From NCBI GenBank assembly GCA_026399015.1, contig JAPLRS010000009.1, positions 1-64,000 of the forward strand: a stretch of 64,000 nt of DNA. Reading direction: 5' to 3'. Source of the stretch: Methylococcales bacterium. Lineage in GTDB: Bacteria > Pseudomonadota > Gammaproteobacteria > Methylococcales > Methylomonadaceae. The notes under the pieces were generated by a model. It did not search any database. It had not been told where the DNA came from and saw only the letters and a program-made list of their open reading frames with translations. Below, piece by piece: positions 55,709 to 64,000 of this stretch. The translations under genes were made by a program, and so were the position numbers. The first letter of the stretch is position 1. Every line of letters starts with the position of its first letter.

Positions 55709-57151
55709 ATGACTACTATCACTAACGATTATTACGATGTAATTGTCATCGGCACAGGCCCAGCTGGGTTTGCCTGTGCAGTGCGCAGTGCCCAACTAGG
55801 TTTAAAAACAGCGTGTATTAATAATCGGCATGATGCTAATAATAAAGACACGCATTTAAATACTGGAGACATAGGTACGATGGCGCTATTAGATTCAGCT
55901 AAAAAATATCACAGCCTAATTCACGAATATGCAGAACACGGAATTTATGCCAAAGATATCAAATTAGATCTGACAATAATGCTGCAAAGAAAAGATAAGA
56001 TTCTTGCAGAAATTGGCAATAAAATGATCGATTTATTTAACAGTCACAATATTGGCCACATCCATGCTAGTGCACGATTACTAAATCCACAACAAGTTGA
56101 AATTATTGCCGACGATACGCAAATAAAATCAGTACTTAATGCAAAAACGATTGTCTTAGCCACGGGTTCAGAAGCCATAACATTAGCAAATATTGCGATT
56201 GATAACGAGTTTATATTTGATGCAAAAGCTGCCTTAAATATCAATGAAGTACCCTGTAAATTGGCTATTATTGGGGCAGGGGTGATGGGCTTAGAGTTGG
56301 CCAATATATGGAGTCGTTTAGGCTCAAAAACCGTGTTATTAGAAGCTCAAGACAACTTTTTATCCGTACTAGATCAACAAATTTCAGGCGCTGCCTTTAG
56401 CATGTACCAAGATCAAGGTTTGGATCTTCGCTTAGGTGCCAGAGTAATTTCTGCCAAAAAGTCTAATAAAACCATAACGATAGAGTATCAAGATCAAGAA
56501 GGTACTCATACTTTAAAAGTTGATAAAGTAATCGTTGCTTGTGGCAGCAGGCCTAATACCGCAAATTTAGCCGCACCAGAAGCAAATTTACTTTTAGATC
56601 AAGATGGTTATGTGTATGTAGATAATAATTGTCGCACAAATTTGCCTGGTGTATATGCGGTCGGAGATTTAACTTTATTAGGACCTATGTTGGCGCATAA
56701 AGGCATAGAAGAGGGCATCTTTGTTGCTGATTTTATTGCAGGAATAAATAATCCGATTAATTATGACATTTTGCCGAGCGTAATCTACACAGAGCCAGAA
56801 ATTGCTTGGATAGGCCAAACAGAACAAGCCTTAAGAGCGATGGGTGAACCTATAAAAATTGCCATTTATCCGTTAAATTCAAACATACGAGCCTTAGCCA
56901 TAGACAAGCGCGAAGGTATAGTTAAAATTATAGCGCATGCTTATACAGATCAAATTTTAGGCATTCACATTATTGGTACCCAAGCATCAGAACTTATTGC
57001 AGAAGCGGTATTAGCGATGGAATTTTCTGCAAGTAGTGAAGACTTAGCCAGAACAATTCATGCCAGACCCACATTATCAGAAGCCGTTCATGATGCAGCA
57101 TTAACCTTAAAAGACCGAGTTTGGCATCATCCACAAAGCCTCACAAATTAA
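55709..57151 (+). CDS. dihydrolipoamide dehydrogenase-like protein without active-site residues (probable pseudoenzyme)
   Basis: The 480-aa product has the full fold of E3: FAD-binding VIVIGTGPAGFACAVRSAQLG (residues about 11-31), NAD-binding AIIGAGVMGLELANIWSRLG (about 185-205), YAVGDLTLLGPMLAHKG, and the dimer domain. However, where active E3 has CLNVGC it reads HLNTGD (H49 and D54), so both redox cysteines are lost. At the C-terminus the usual HPTLSE is RPTLSE (R453), losing the catalytic His, although the Glu (E458) stays. The frame is intact and the rest well conserved, which argues against simple decay. It lies 4 bp after sucB. It may be a structural or regulatory E3-binding subunit, or do non-thiol electron transfer; a working lpd must exist elsewhere. 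Confidence 0.88.
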   Translation: MTTITNDYYDVIVIGTGPAGFACAVRSAQLGLKTACINNRHDANNKDTHLNTGDIGTMALLDSAKKYHSLIHEYAEHGIYAKDIKLDLTIMLQRKDKILAEIGNKMIDLFNSHNIGHIHASARLLNPQQVEIIADDTQIKSVLNAKTIVLATGSEAITLANIAIDNEFIFDAKAALNINEVPCKLAIIGAGVMGLELANIWSRLGSKTVLLEAQDNFLSVLDQQISGAAFSMYQDQGLDLRLGARVISAKKSNKTITIEYQDQEGTHTLKVDKVIVACGSRPNTANLAAPEANLLLDQDGYVYVDNNCRTNLPGVYAVGDLTLLGPMLAHKGIEEGIFVADFIAGINNPINYDILPSVIYTEPEIAWIGQTEQALRAMGEPIKIAIYPLNSNIRALAIDKREGIVKIIAHAYTDQILGIHIIGTQASELIAEAVLAMEFSASSEDLARTIHARPTLSEAVHDAALTLKDRVWHHPQSLTN

Positions 57152-57363
57152 TTTTAATTTAAAATAAACAACTATTTGATAAGCTGAATCCTTATATACA
57201 TCCTGTAGTAAGAGTTAGTGCCTAAAAATTGTATAATTGTGAATAATACTCAATTTAACATAATATACATTATACGAAGTTATATAAATATCAACCCCAA
57301 CCAAAAACTGGCTTAAATAAGAGTACCAGTTAGTTGCTAGTACCGGAGTTAATAAAAAAGTAA
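57152..57363. other. AT-rich intergenic region after the sucAB operon
   Basis: No gene is visible. With the repeat that follows, it makes up the 402-bp gap between the Lpd-like gene and the phosphomannomutase gene, which converge. I see no clear intrinsic terminator next to the Lpd-like stop. Confidence 0.35.
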
Positions 57364-57480
57364 TCCGTTCGCTCTGAGCTTGTCGAAGAGTTTTTTTATT
57401 TTCACAGTTTGAAAATATCCTTCGACAGACTCAGGATGAACGGATTTGCTCAGGATCTACAGATTGACTCAGCATGAACG
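57364..57480. repeat. dispersed palindromic intergenic repeat
   Basis: TCCGTTCGCTCTGAGCTTGT-CGAAGAG (57364-57390) and CCTTCGACAGACTCAGGATG-AACGGA (57419-57444) are imperfect inverted copies. A shorter derivative, GACTCAGCATGAACG, follows at 57466-57480. This is a widespread short repeat type in bacterial genomes. A diverged half copy, GTTCTCCTGAGCTGATCGAA, occurs at 63730-63749. Confidence 0.75.
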
Positions 57481-57553
57481 CCTTATTAGGCCTCGAGATT
57501 ATCGGATTATATAGTTTAGGATTATCTGATTAAATATTTTGTTTGTTATACGC

Positions 57554-58939
57554 TTAACCTAACAAGGCTAATAATTCAGCTGTTTTGGCTTGCATTAAGG
57601 CTTCATCAGCACGAGATTCAACATTTAACCGCACTAAAGGTTCAGTATTTGAGCATCGTAAGTTAAAACGCCATTCACCCATATCCATACTTAAACCATC
57701 CGTATAATCAATGGCAACTGCTTGATTTTCATAATGGTTTTTAACCTTAGCAATTGCTTTATCTGCTTCTAAAATAGTGCGATTAATTTCACCACTGGCC
57801 GGAAACTTCAGCATACGTTCGTCCACTAATTGCGACAAACTTTTACCAGATTGACTAATTAATTCAATGACTAATAGCCAAGGAATCATCCCGCTATCAC
57901 AGTAAGAAAAATCTCTAAAATAATGATGTGCACTCATTTCACCACCATACACAGCATCTTCTAAGCGCATACGTTCTTTAATAAAAGCATGTCCAGTTTT
58001 ACTTTGTATCGGTATACCGGCTAAATAACTAACAATATCAACTGTATTCCAAGTTAAGCGCGGATCGTGCACAATTTTAGCGCCTGGATATTGCTTAAGA
58101 AACGCCGCTGCTAATAAGCCAACGATATAATATCCCTCAATAAATCGACCATTTTCATCAAATAAAAAACAGCGATCAAAATCACCATCCCACGCAATAC
58201 CTAAATCCGCCTTATGTTTGATAATGGCATTAATGGTACTGGCTCTGTTTTCAGGTAAAAGTGGATTAGGAATACCATTCGGAAAATTACCGTCTGGTTC
58301 ATGATGAATTTTTATAAACTCTAAAGGTTGCGATGTTAGTTTTTGCAAGGCTGTTTCTAAATGATCAACAGCATGACCCGCGGCACCGTTGCCCGCATTA
58401 ACAACAATCTTTAATGGCGCCAAGGCTTTATGGTTAATGTAGTTTAATAAATGTGCAGTATAAGATTCTGATATATCAATATTTTTAAGAAGGCCTCTGG
58501 CGCTCGCCACTGCACCAAAGTCATTAACTTCAGCCAATTTTTTAATATCATTTAAACCGGTATCACCACTCACTGGTTTACTTAATTCTCTGACTAACTT
58601 CATGCCATTAAAATCTTTAGGATTATGACTCGCTGTCACCATAATACCGCCATCCATAGCAACGCCAGCATCTTGATACGCAAATGTTGCGTAATAAACT
58701 TCTTCAGTACCCGATAAGCCAATGTCATAAACATCAACGCCACAATCTTGCAAACCCTTGATTAAAGCATCCGCTAATTCATCACTTGATAAACGAATAT
58801 CACGACCGACAATAACTCGTTTTGGTTTAATGCTTTCCGCATAAGCTCGACCAATACGGTAAGCAATATCGGTATTTAGTTCATCAGGTAAACGGCCACG
58901 GATATCGTAGGCTTTAAAACAGCTAAGAGTTTGAGTCAT
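57554..58939 (-). CDS. phosphomannomutase / phosphoglucomutase
   Basis: The enzyme interconverts hexose 6- and 1-phosphates for sugar-nucleotide synthesis. I choose ATG 58939 ([15 protein letters not shown]); the open frame extends 31 codons further but with non-family sequence. The 461-aa product has the four expected sites: the phosphoserine loop [13 protein letters not shown] (about residue 102), metal loop DGDFDRCF (about 250), sugar loop [10 protein letters not shown] (about 328), and phosphate site [12 protein letters not shown] (about 425). It belongs to the ManB/AlgC group. It might supply precursors for cellulose or other polysaccharides, but no sugar genes adjoin it. Confidence 0.93.
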   Translation of the reverse strand: MTQTLSCFKAYDIRGRLPDELNTDIAYRIGRAYAESIKPKRVIVGRDIRLSSDELADALIKGLQDCGVDVYDIGLSGTEEVYYATFAYQDAGVAMDGGIMVTASHNPKDFNGMKLVRELSKPVSGDTGLNDIKKLAEVNDFGAVASARGLLKNIDISESYTAHLLNYINHKALAPLKIVVNAGNGAAGHAVDHLETALQKLTSQPLEFIKIHHEPDGNFPNGIPNPLLPENRASTINAIIKHKADLGIAWDGDFDRCFLFDENGRFIEGYYIVGLLAAAFLKQYPGAKIVHDPRLTWNTVDIVSYLAGIPIQSKTGHAFIKERMRLEDAVYGGEMSAHHYFRDFSYCDSGMIPWLLVIELISQSGKSLSQLVDERMLKFPASGEINRTILEADKAIAKVKNHYENQAVAIDYTDGLSMDMGEWRFNLRCSNTEPLVRLNVESRADEALMQAKTAELLALLG

Positions 58940-59139
58940 AATAATAAATTGATAATTAAGGGTGAGTTGAAAAAAACTAGCATTGCCAAGGTGCTTATTT
59001 TGCCGATAGTATAATAGACTTTGAATCGCCAATTAGCTTTTATGTTAAGAGTATAATATTGATAATTTCACTTATTTAATTTTTGAAATGAGTGTTTACA
59101 CACAACAAACAGTCACAAAGCCCCCCTACTCTCTCAACT

Positions 59140-62100
59140 ATGAAAAAAACATCGACTTCTACAGTGCTAACTAAATTTAATGCGTTATTACTGCTAATCT
59201 TATTAACATGTTTTACTTCGCTTAGTGTCGGCGCTAAATCCCATAATGCAGAGTCAAAAACATCATCAAACCCCAAGTCTCATACAACTGTTTTAGAGGT
59301 CACTAAAGACAGTTTGCAAGCAAAAATTGAATCTGTTAATAATCGTAAAGGCTTAGAAGAAGAGCTAAAAACCAAAGTCTTATCTATCTACCAAACGGCA
59401 CAAGATAATCTAAATAATATTGAAAACTATAAGGCGCGTAATGCTAATTTTAGCCAATCAACTAAACTGAGTTCGGATGCCTTAAAAAAATATCTTAAGG
59501 ATATTGAACAAATATTAAGCCGAGTTAGTAAACAAAATGAAGTAGACCTGAGTAAATTATCCACAGAAGAATTAGCCCAGCGTGAAATCTTAGAAAAAAG
59601 CAAAATCAGCGCCTTAGATGAACAATTAAAAACCACAGAAAATGAATTAATATTACAAGAATCTCGGCCAGCTTTAATACGCGAAGAAATAGTTGTCGCT
59701 AAGCAAGATTTAGATTTAACCCAAAAGAAAATAGAACAACCGACCAATAAATCCTTATCAAAATTGGAAGCCGAAGCCAATTTAGTCTTTTTAAAAACTC
59801 AAGTTGATGCGCGTTCTGCAGAATTAAAAATGCTAGAAATTGAAGCATTAAGCAACCCTGCCCGCGTCGAATTATTAAAAGCCCAATACAAACTACTCGA
59901 TTTACAAAAAAATGAATTAACCCCTATCATTACTGCAATTGATGGCTTATTAACTAACCGTCGCGAACAAGATGCTAAAAACATTCAAGCCGCTTTAGCG
60001 GCAGCAGAAAAAGAACTTGAAGGTAAACACCCTCTTATTCAAAACTTAACGCGCGAAAACATTCAATACACTCGGGATTTACAAGCCGTCAACTTAAAAA
60101 TTGAAAGCTATACCGTTCAAAAAACCAAAGTAGATGCAGACAGCGCTGAAATTAATGCGCAATTTAAAAGTGCGGATAAACGCATTAACCTAGCAGCGAT
60201 AAGTCCAGAATTAGGCAAAATACTGCGTGACCAGCGCCGTAATTTAGACTCGCTTGCGCAATCATCCCAAGAAAGTGAAAACATCCAAAAAGAAACGGCC
60301 TTCGCCAGTTTAGAGGCTTATAAATCCGAAGATAAATTAAAGAAAATCAGTGAGCTAGATAGCTATATTAAAGTATTAGTTGAAGAGCAAGTCGATGCTA
60401 AATTACCTAATGATGAGCGTCTATTAATTCAAGCCGAGGCAAGAGCATTATTAAGCAATCAAAAAGAATTACTCAATAAACTAGGGATAGATTACACCAA
60501 CCTTATTCGTATATTAGGTGATTTTGATTTTTCTAAACAACAACTAAGTAGCTTAGCTGAAAAATTTTCTACCTACTTAGATGAAAACTTATTATGGGTT
60601 AAAAGTTCAGATCCGGTTAATTTAGACACTCCTATCAACCTTTTTTATTCTGTACAGTGGTTTTTATCTCCTCTTAATTGGCTACACTTTATTAAAGATA
60701 TTGGACACTTACTGATAGAAAAACCAGTGACCTTTATCTTAGGTATTCTGCTGTTCTTTGGTTTTCAAGTTGCCAAAGCCTGGGCTCAAATCCAACTTAA
60801 TCTGATTGCGGCTAATTTTAAAAAGAAATATTCAGAACACTTTGTTTACACCTTACAAGCACTAGCCTTTAGCTTATTAACCGTCTTACCTTACGCATTT
60901 TTATGTGGATTTATGGGCTGGTTATTAACTAAAGATTCCCATTTAGATGACTTTAGTCACTCTTTAGGTTCTGGATTAAAAAGTACCGCTATCACACTGT
61001 TATTCTTGAATTACTTTTATTTATTATTTGAAGACAACGGCATTATTCGTCGGCATTTTATGTGGCACAAAAGTCAGTGTCAGTTATTGCGCAAACAATT
61101 GCACTGGGTTAGATATTTAGCCATTTCAACCACCTTTATAGTAACCACTACAGTCGCCTCAAACACGACGCTATCCAGTGACAACTTAGGAAGATTAGCT
61201 TATATCGTTAGTATGATTGCCATTGCTATATTTTGGGGACGCATTTTAAACCCCAAGACTGGGCTAGTGCATAATTATCTAGAGCAACATAAATTTACCC
61301 TGCTTAATCAATTACGCTATGTGTGGTTTGCTGCTATTTATATTATTCCAGCCATCATGATTGGCTTTGCAATTGCCGGCTATTATTTAAGTGCTCTACA
61401 ACTCCAAGGCCAATTGATTAGCTCAATGCGCTTAATCTTTAGTGCCATTATTATTCATCAAATCGTGGTGCGCTGGTTAACACTGATTAATCATCAATTA
61501 GCTCTCAGTAACGCCGAAGAACAACGCAAAGCAGAATTAACAACCGAAAGACCTAACACAGCAGCGAGCGAAGATCCAATTTTACCGAACACAGAATCTA
61601 TCATAGATATTCCTAAAATTAATGCCCAAACCACGCGCTTACTCAATGTATTTATAAGCTTGAGTTTAGTAGTTGGTTTTTGGATGATTTGGAAGAATTT
61701 ATTACCCGCTTTTTCATTTTTAGATGACATTGTGTTGTGGCAACATTTAGTGACACATGAAGACCAAAAGGTTTATGAACCCATCACTCTAAGCAACTTA
61801 TTAATCGCCTTTTTGTATTTATTTATTGCCGTCGTCTCAGTCATTAACTTGTCAGGTGTTATGGAAATTGTGGTGTTTAGGCGTTTAGAAATAGAAGCGG
61901 GTACGCGTTATGCTTTTAACCAACTGGCCAATTATTTATTAATTACCGTTGGATTTATTAGTATTTCGAATGAGCTTGGAGGCAGTTGGACCCAAGTGCA
62001 GTGGCTAGTAGCGGCATTGAGTGTGGGCTTAGGCTTTGGCTTACAAGAGATATTTGCCAACTTAGTCTCAGGGATCATTTTGTTATTTGAGCGGCCGATA

Positions 62101-62583
62101 CGCGTCAGCGATACCGTAACAATAGGCTCAATCACCGGAAAAGTTAGTCGTATCCAAATGCGCGCTACTACTCTAATTGACTGGGACCAAAAAGAACATA
62201 TCGTGCCCAATAAAAACTTTATTACCAATCAATTGGTTAATTGGACCTTAAGCGACACTATTACGCGTTTAGAAATAATCATTAATATTGCCTATGGTTC
62301 TGATTTAGAACTTGCCAATCAAGTCATGTTTGATTGCGTCATGGCTACGCCGCAAATTTTAAGAGAACCCGCTCCTAGCGTGTTAATAGTAGGGTTTGGT
62401 GATAGTTCGGTCGTATATTCAGTAAGAATATATGTCGATGAAATGAGTAATCGACTCCCCGTTACCCATGAATTATTTATAAATATTGAAAAAGCCCTAC
62501 GTGCACATAATATTGAAATGCCCTACCCCCAACGCGATATTCATATCAAATCATTACCTAAAGAATTTAATTACCAACCATAG
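59140..62583 (+). CDS. MscK-like mechanosensitive ion channel
   Basis: The 1147-aa product starts at ATG 59140 (MKKTSTSTVLTKFN), which gives a good signal peptide (to about residue 32, SVGA); an in-frame GTG 48 bp upstream adds 16 non-hydrophobic residues. A long periplasmic coiled coil (about 45-475) is followed by about eleven membrane helices (from about 520) and the MscS pore: VGLGFGLQEIFANLVSG, FERPIRVSDTV, GKVSRIQMRATTLIDWDQKE and PNKNFITNQLVNWTL. The layout matches MscK/KefA or MscM, which release ions under membrane tension. It is divergent from the phosphomannomutase. Confidence 0.92.
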   Translation: MKKTSTSTVLTKFNALLLLILLTCFTSLSVGAKSHNAESKTSSNPKSHTTVLEVTKDSLQAKIESVNNRKGLEEELKTKVLSIYQTAQDNLNNIENYKARNANFSQSTKLSSDALKKYLKDIEQILSRVSKQNEVDLSKLSTEELAQREILEKSKISALDEQLKTTENELILQESRPALIREEIVVAKQDLDLTQKKIEQPTNKSLSKLEAEANLVFLKTQVDARSAELKMLEIEALSNPARVELLKAQYKLLDLQKNELTPIITAIDGLLTNRREQDAKNIQAALAAAEKELEGKHPLIQNLTRENIQYTRDLQAVNLKIESYTVQKTKVDADSAEINAQFKSADKRINLAAISPELGKILRDQRRNLDSLAQSSQESENIQKETAFASLEAYKSEDKLKKISELDSYIKVLVEEQVDAKLPNDERLLIQAEARALLSNQKELLNKLGIDYTNLIRILGDFDFSKQQLSSLAEKFSTYLDENLLWVKSSDPVNLDTPINLFYSVQWFLSPLNWLHFIKDIGHLLIEKPVTFILGILLFFGFQVAKAWAQIQLNLIAANFKKKYSEHFVYTLQALAFSLLTVLPYAFLCGFMGWLLTKDSHLDDFSHSLGSGLKSTAITLLFLNYFYLLFEDNGIIRRHFMWHKSQCQLLRKQLHWVRYLAISTTFIVTTTVASNTTLSSDNLGRLAYIVSMIAIAIFWGRILNPKTGLVHNYLEQHKFTLLNQLRYVWFAAIYIIPAIMIGFAIAGYYLSALQLQGQLISSMRLIFSAIIIHQIVVRWLTLINHQLALSNAEEQRKAELTTERPNTAASEDPILPNTESIIDIPKINAQTTRLLNVFISLSLVVGFWMIWKNLLPAFSFLDDIVLWQHLVTHEDQKVYEPITLSNLLIAFLYLFIAVVSVINLSGVMEIVVFRRLEIEAGTRYAFNQLANYLLITVGFISISNELGGSWTQVQWLVAALSVGLGFGLQEIFANLVSGIILLFERPIRVSDTVTIGSITGKVSRIQMRATTLIDWDQKEHIVPNKNFITNQLVNWTLSDTITRLEIIINIAYGSDLELANQVMFDCVMATPQILREPAPSVLIVGFGDSSVVYSVRIYVDEMSNRLPVTHELFINIEKALRAHNIEMPYPQRDIHIKSLPKEFNYQP

Positions 62584-62787
62584 TGACAAAGATCACCCAA
62601 TTTCATTTTATAGAGCAGAACACTAGTAGGTTATATTTGTTAAGCTCATTTGTGGAATTTAAACTGACGGGTCATGACAGTAATGATGCAATTTAAAATC
62701 ACTTTTTTAAATAACTTTTAGTATCATTGCACTTAATACATGAAACCAAAAAAGTAAGTTTTGTTAAGAAATTCTATTAACAGTTCA

Positions 62788-62815
62788 ATCGTCATGCTCA
62801 CAGGAATGACGATCG
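62788..62815. repeat. REP-like hairpin
   Basis: ATCGTCAT and ATGACGAT are perfect inverted copies around GCTCACAGGA. The CGTCAT...ATGACG pattern resembles common dispersed intergenic hairpins. There is no T-run for a terminator, although it lies just beyond the stop of the FN3 protein gene. Confidence 0.5.
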
Positions 62816-62831
62816 AAAATATTTGCTAGGC

Positions 62832-63446
62832 TTAATTGATTAACTTTGTAACAGGGGCGCAAAAATCAGTCATACCATCGGGGGTTACGGCAGAAACAAT
62901 AAAATAACAATAAGTTGCCGGTATTAAGCCCTCAATAGTAAAAGTAGATTGAGTGGTGACAGCGATTAATTCAAAACCGTTTTCATGATCCGGCAAAACA
63001 CCTTTAGCTATTTTCCAAACATAAGAAGCAGCTCTAGGAAAAGTACTGGCATCTAATACGGCAGTACCTGAATGCACACCATCAGAAACCGTTAATACAT
63101 CTTTACCCGAAAACACGGGTTGCTTGCTCATATTAAAACCACTACTTAAAATGATGGTTTCATTACCATTAGCAATCCTGTCTACATAATGTGCTAAGTT
63201 TTTAAACATCACAGTCACTTTTTTCTCAGCATCACGCAAAGCAGATTTTGCAGTTTTTCCGCCATCTGCAGCTGCAATGATAGCCGCCTCGAATAGATCT
63301 AAGGCGATTTTAACTTCACTTAAGGGTACATCAGGACTGGTGAAAAGTGGATTGGCGGTTAATTTGGCTAGAATGTTAGTAAAAAATACCAGCTTAATAG
63401 CCACGACGAATTGTACAAAATCTAATAAAACTTTAAACTCTCTCAT
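62832..63446 (-). CDS. small FN3-domain protein of unknown function
   Basis: I choose ATG 63446 (MREFKVLLDFVQF), which has AGG 9 bp upstream; the open frame runs 13 codons further without support. The 204-aa product has a helical N-terminal part (about 40-100: LFEAAIIAAADGGKTAKSALRDAEKK-type, given here as AAIIAAADGGKTAKSAL, then YVDRIANGNETIILSSGFN) and a C-terminal fibronectin-III-like domain (about 110-200: FTIEGLIPATYCYFIVSAV). The pattern resembles a family of FN3 proteins known from many bacteria, with no known function. It stands alone near the right-edge repeats. Confidence 0.7.
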   Translation of the reverse strand: MREFKVLLDFVQFVVAIKLVFFTNILAKLTANPLFTSPDVPLSEVKIALDLFEAAIIAAADGGKTAKSALRDAEKKVTVMFKNLAHYVDRIANGNETIILSSGFNMSKQPVFSGKDVLTVSDGVHSGTAVLDASTFPRAASYVWKIAKGVLPDHENGFELIAVTTQSTFTIEGLIPATYCYFIVSAVTPDGMTDFCAPVTKLIN

Positions 63447-63746
63447 AATTTGTACCTGGGTAATTAAAGTAAATGTCACGCACACACCTTAACCCATAAA
63501 TTTTTAAATAGATATAACTATCTGAAAATAAAAAACATTTAATTAAAAAAAGGTATCATTTCTGCAACTTTGAAAGTGCAAATATGATACTTAATAGTCA
63601 TTAAATATTATTTAAAAGCTTAATCACCCCATAGACACCAAGGCAACGTCGTAACCGAAAGAGACAAATACTGATAACATCAAAGTTAAGTCGCTTATTT
63701 CGTAGGGAACACTATACCCTACCCGCACCGTTCTCCTGAGCTGATC
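63447..63746. other. intergenic region before the right-edge repeat array
   Basis: No gene is visible. It contains AT-rich sequence and, at 63730-63749, a diverged half copy of the 57.4-kb palindromic repeat (GTTCTCCTGAGCTGATCGAA), which leads straight into the array. Confidence 0.4.
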
Positions 63747-64000
63747 GAAAGAAGCTTTAGTCGCGTGGATAAACGCTCTTTAAACCCAAAGAACGTCCAT
63801 ACCCGCCAACGGATATCCATACCAGCCAATTGACATCTATTTGTCTGAAAGAAACTTTAGTCACGTGGCTAAATGTTCTTTCAAGCCAAAGAGCGCCCTT
63901 TCGCCCGAAAGAAGCTTTAATTGCGTGGATAAATGTTCTTTCAAGCTAAAGAACATCCATACCCGACAAAGGACATCCATTTGTCTGAAAGAAACTTTAG
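63747..64000. repeat. compound tandem repeat: 60-bp unit with 0-2 extra 20-bp modules, running off the window
   Basis: Copies start with GAAAGAAGCTTTA or GAAAGAAACTTTA at 63747, 63847, 63907 and 63987, giving spacings of 100, 60 and 80 bp. The differences are whole 20-bp modules of the type CATACCCGCCAACGGATATC: two in the first copy, none in the second, one in the third. Each 60-bp unit holds small hairpins, for example GTTCTTT-CAAGCT-AAAGAAC. The 20-bp module breaks any reading frame, so the array is not coding. Confidence 0.85.

Noticed and set aside
63747..64000. CRISPR-like array at the right edge
   Set aside because: The spacings vary in whole 20-bp modules, the material between repeats is itself repeated, and no cas genes are present; it is a compound tandem repeat.

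Overview
The window looks like the chromosome of an AT-rich gammaproteobacterium. The evidence is a full enterobacterial-type cellulose operon including bcsE, bcsF, bcsG, bcsR and bcsQ, the TusD/TusC pair, an MscK-type channel, and the housekeeping genes queA, mfd, adk, asd, ssb and sucAB. The order is uncertain. The NAD-type isocitrate dehydrogenase, DsrE/F-like proteins and a MofA-like giant multicopper oxidase would fit a Thiotrichales/Beggiatoa-like or similar environmental lineage, but this is inference only.

Layout. 1-4.0 kb is accessory and gene-poor: the acidic calcium-binding-type tail of a protein entering from the left, two small orphan ORFs (one a lone adhesin-type repeat domain), a degenerate OmpR-like regulator, an XRE regulator, and several perfect inverted repeats. 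4.0-7.5 kb holds a solitary RlmN-like radical SAM enzyme and a four-PAS diguanylate cyclase. 7.5-7.9 kb holds a frameshifted integrase remnant next to tRNA-Leu(CAA). 8-19.8 kb is a run of plus-strand core genes: queA, mfd, cupin, icd, a 21-bp-repeat ORF, an MsbA-like exporter, RNase AM, a flippase and an AI-2E transporter. 19.9-28.6 kb is a minus-strand unit: a 2210-aa multicopper oxidase, a cytochrome c/periplasmic-binding fusion, and a PsiF-like small secreted protein. 29-34.9 kb holds a BepA-like protease, TusD-TusC without TusB, a small membrane protein with a terminator-like leader hairpin, an SDR/TIGR02450-like gene pair behind CarH/LitR-like operator repeats, a diheme peroxidase and SSB.

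34.9-49.4 kb is one co-directional cellulose operon read C-E-F-G-R-Q-A-B-Z. It includes a 59-aa bcsF and a TTG-started bcsG. c-di-GMP motifs are intact in BcsA (PilZ) and BcsE (RxxD), and the diguanylate cyclase at 5.5 kb carries an I-site, so cellulose synthesis is probably c-di-GMP controlled. 49.6-51.4 kb holds asd and adk. 51.6-57.2 kb is a sucA-sucB-lpd-like operon whose third gene has lost both redox cysteines and the active-site histidine of dihydrolipoamide dehydrogenase. 57.5-63.5 kb holds a phosphomannomutase, an MscK-like channel and a small FN3 protein. The window ends in a compound 60+20-bp repeat array.

The observations most worth following are the E3 pseudoenzyme in the 2-oxoglutarate dehydrogenase operon, the giant multicopper oxidase/cytochrome unit (possible Mn or Fe oxidation), the putative B12/light-responsive operator at 32.0 kb, the rearranged cellulose operon, and the modular repeat at the right edge.
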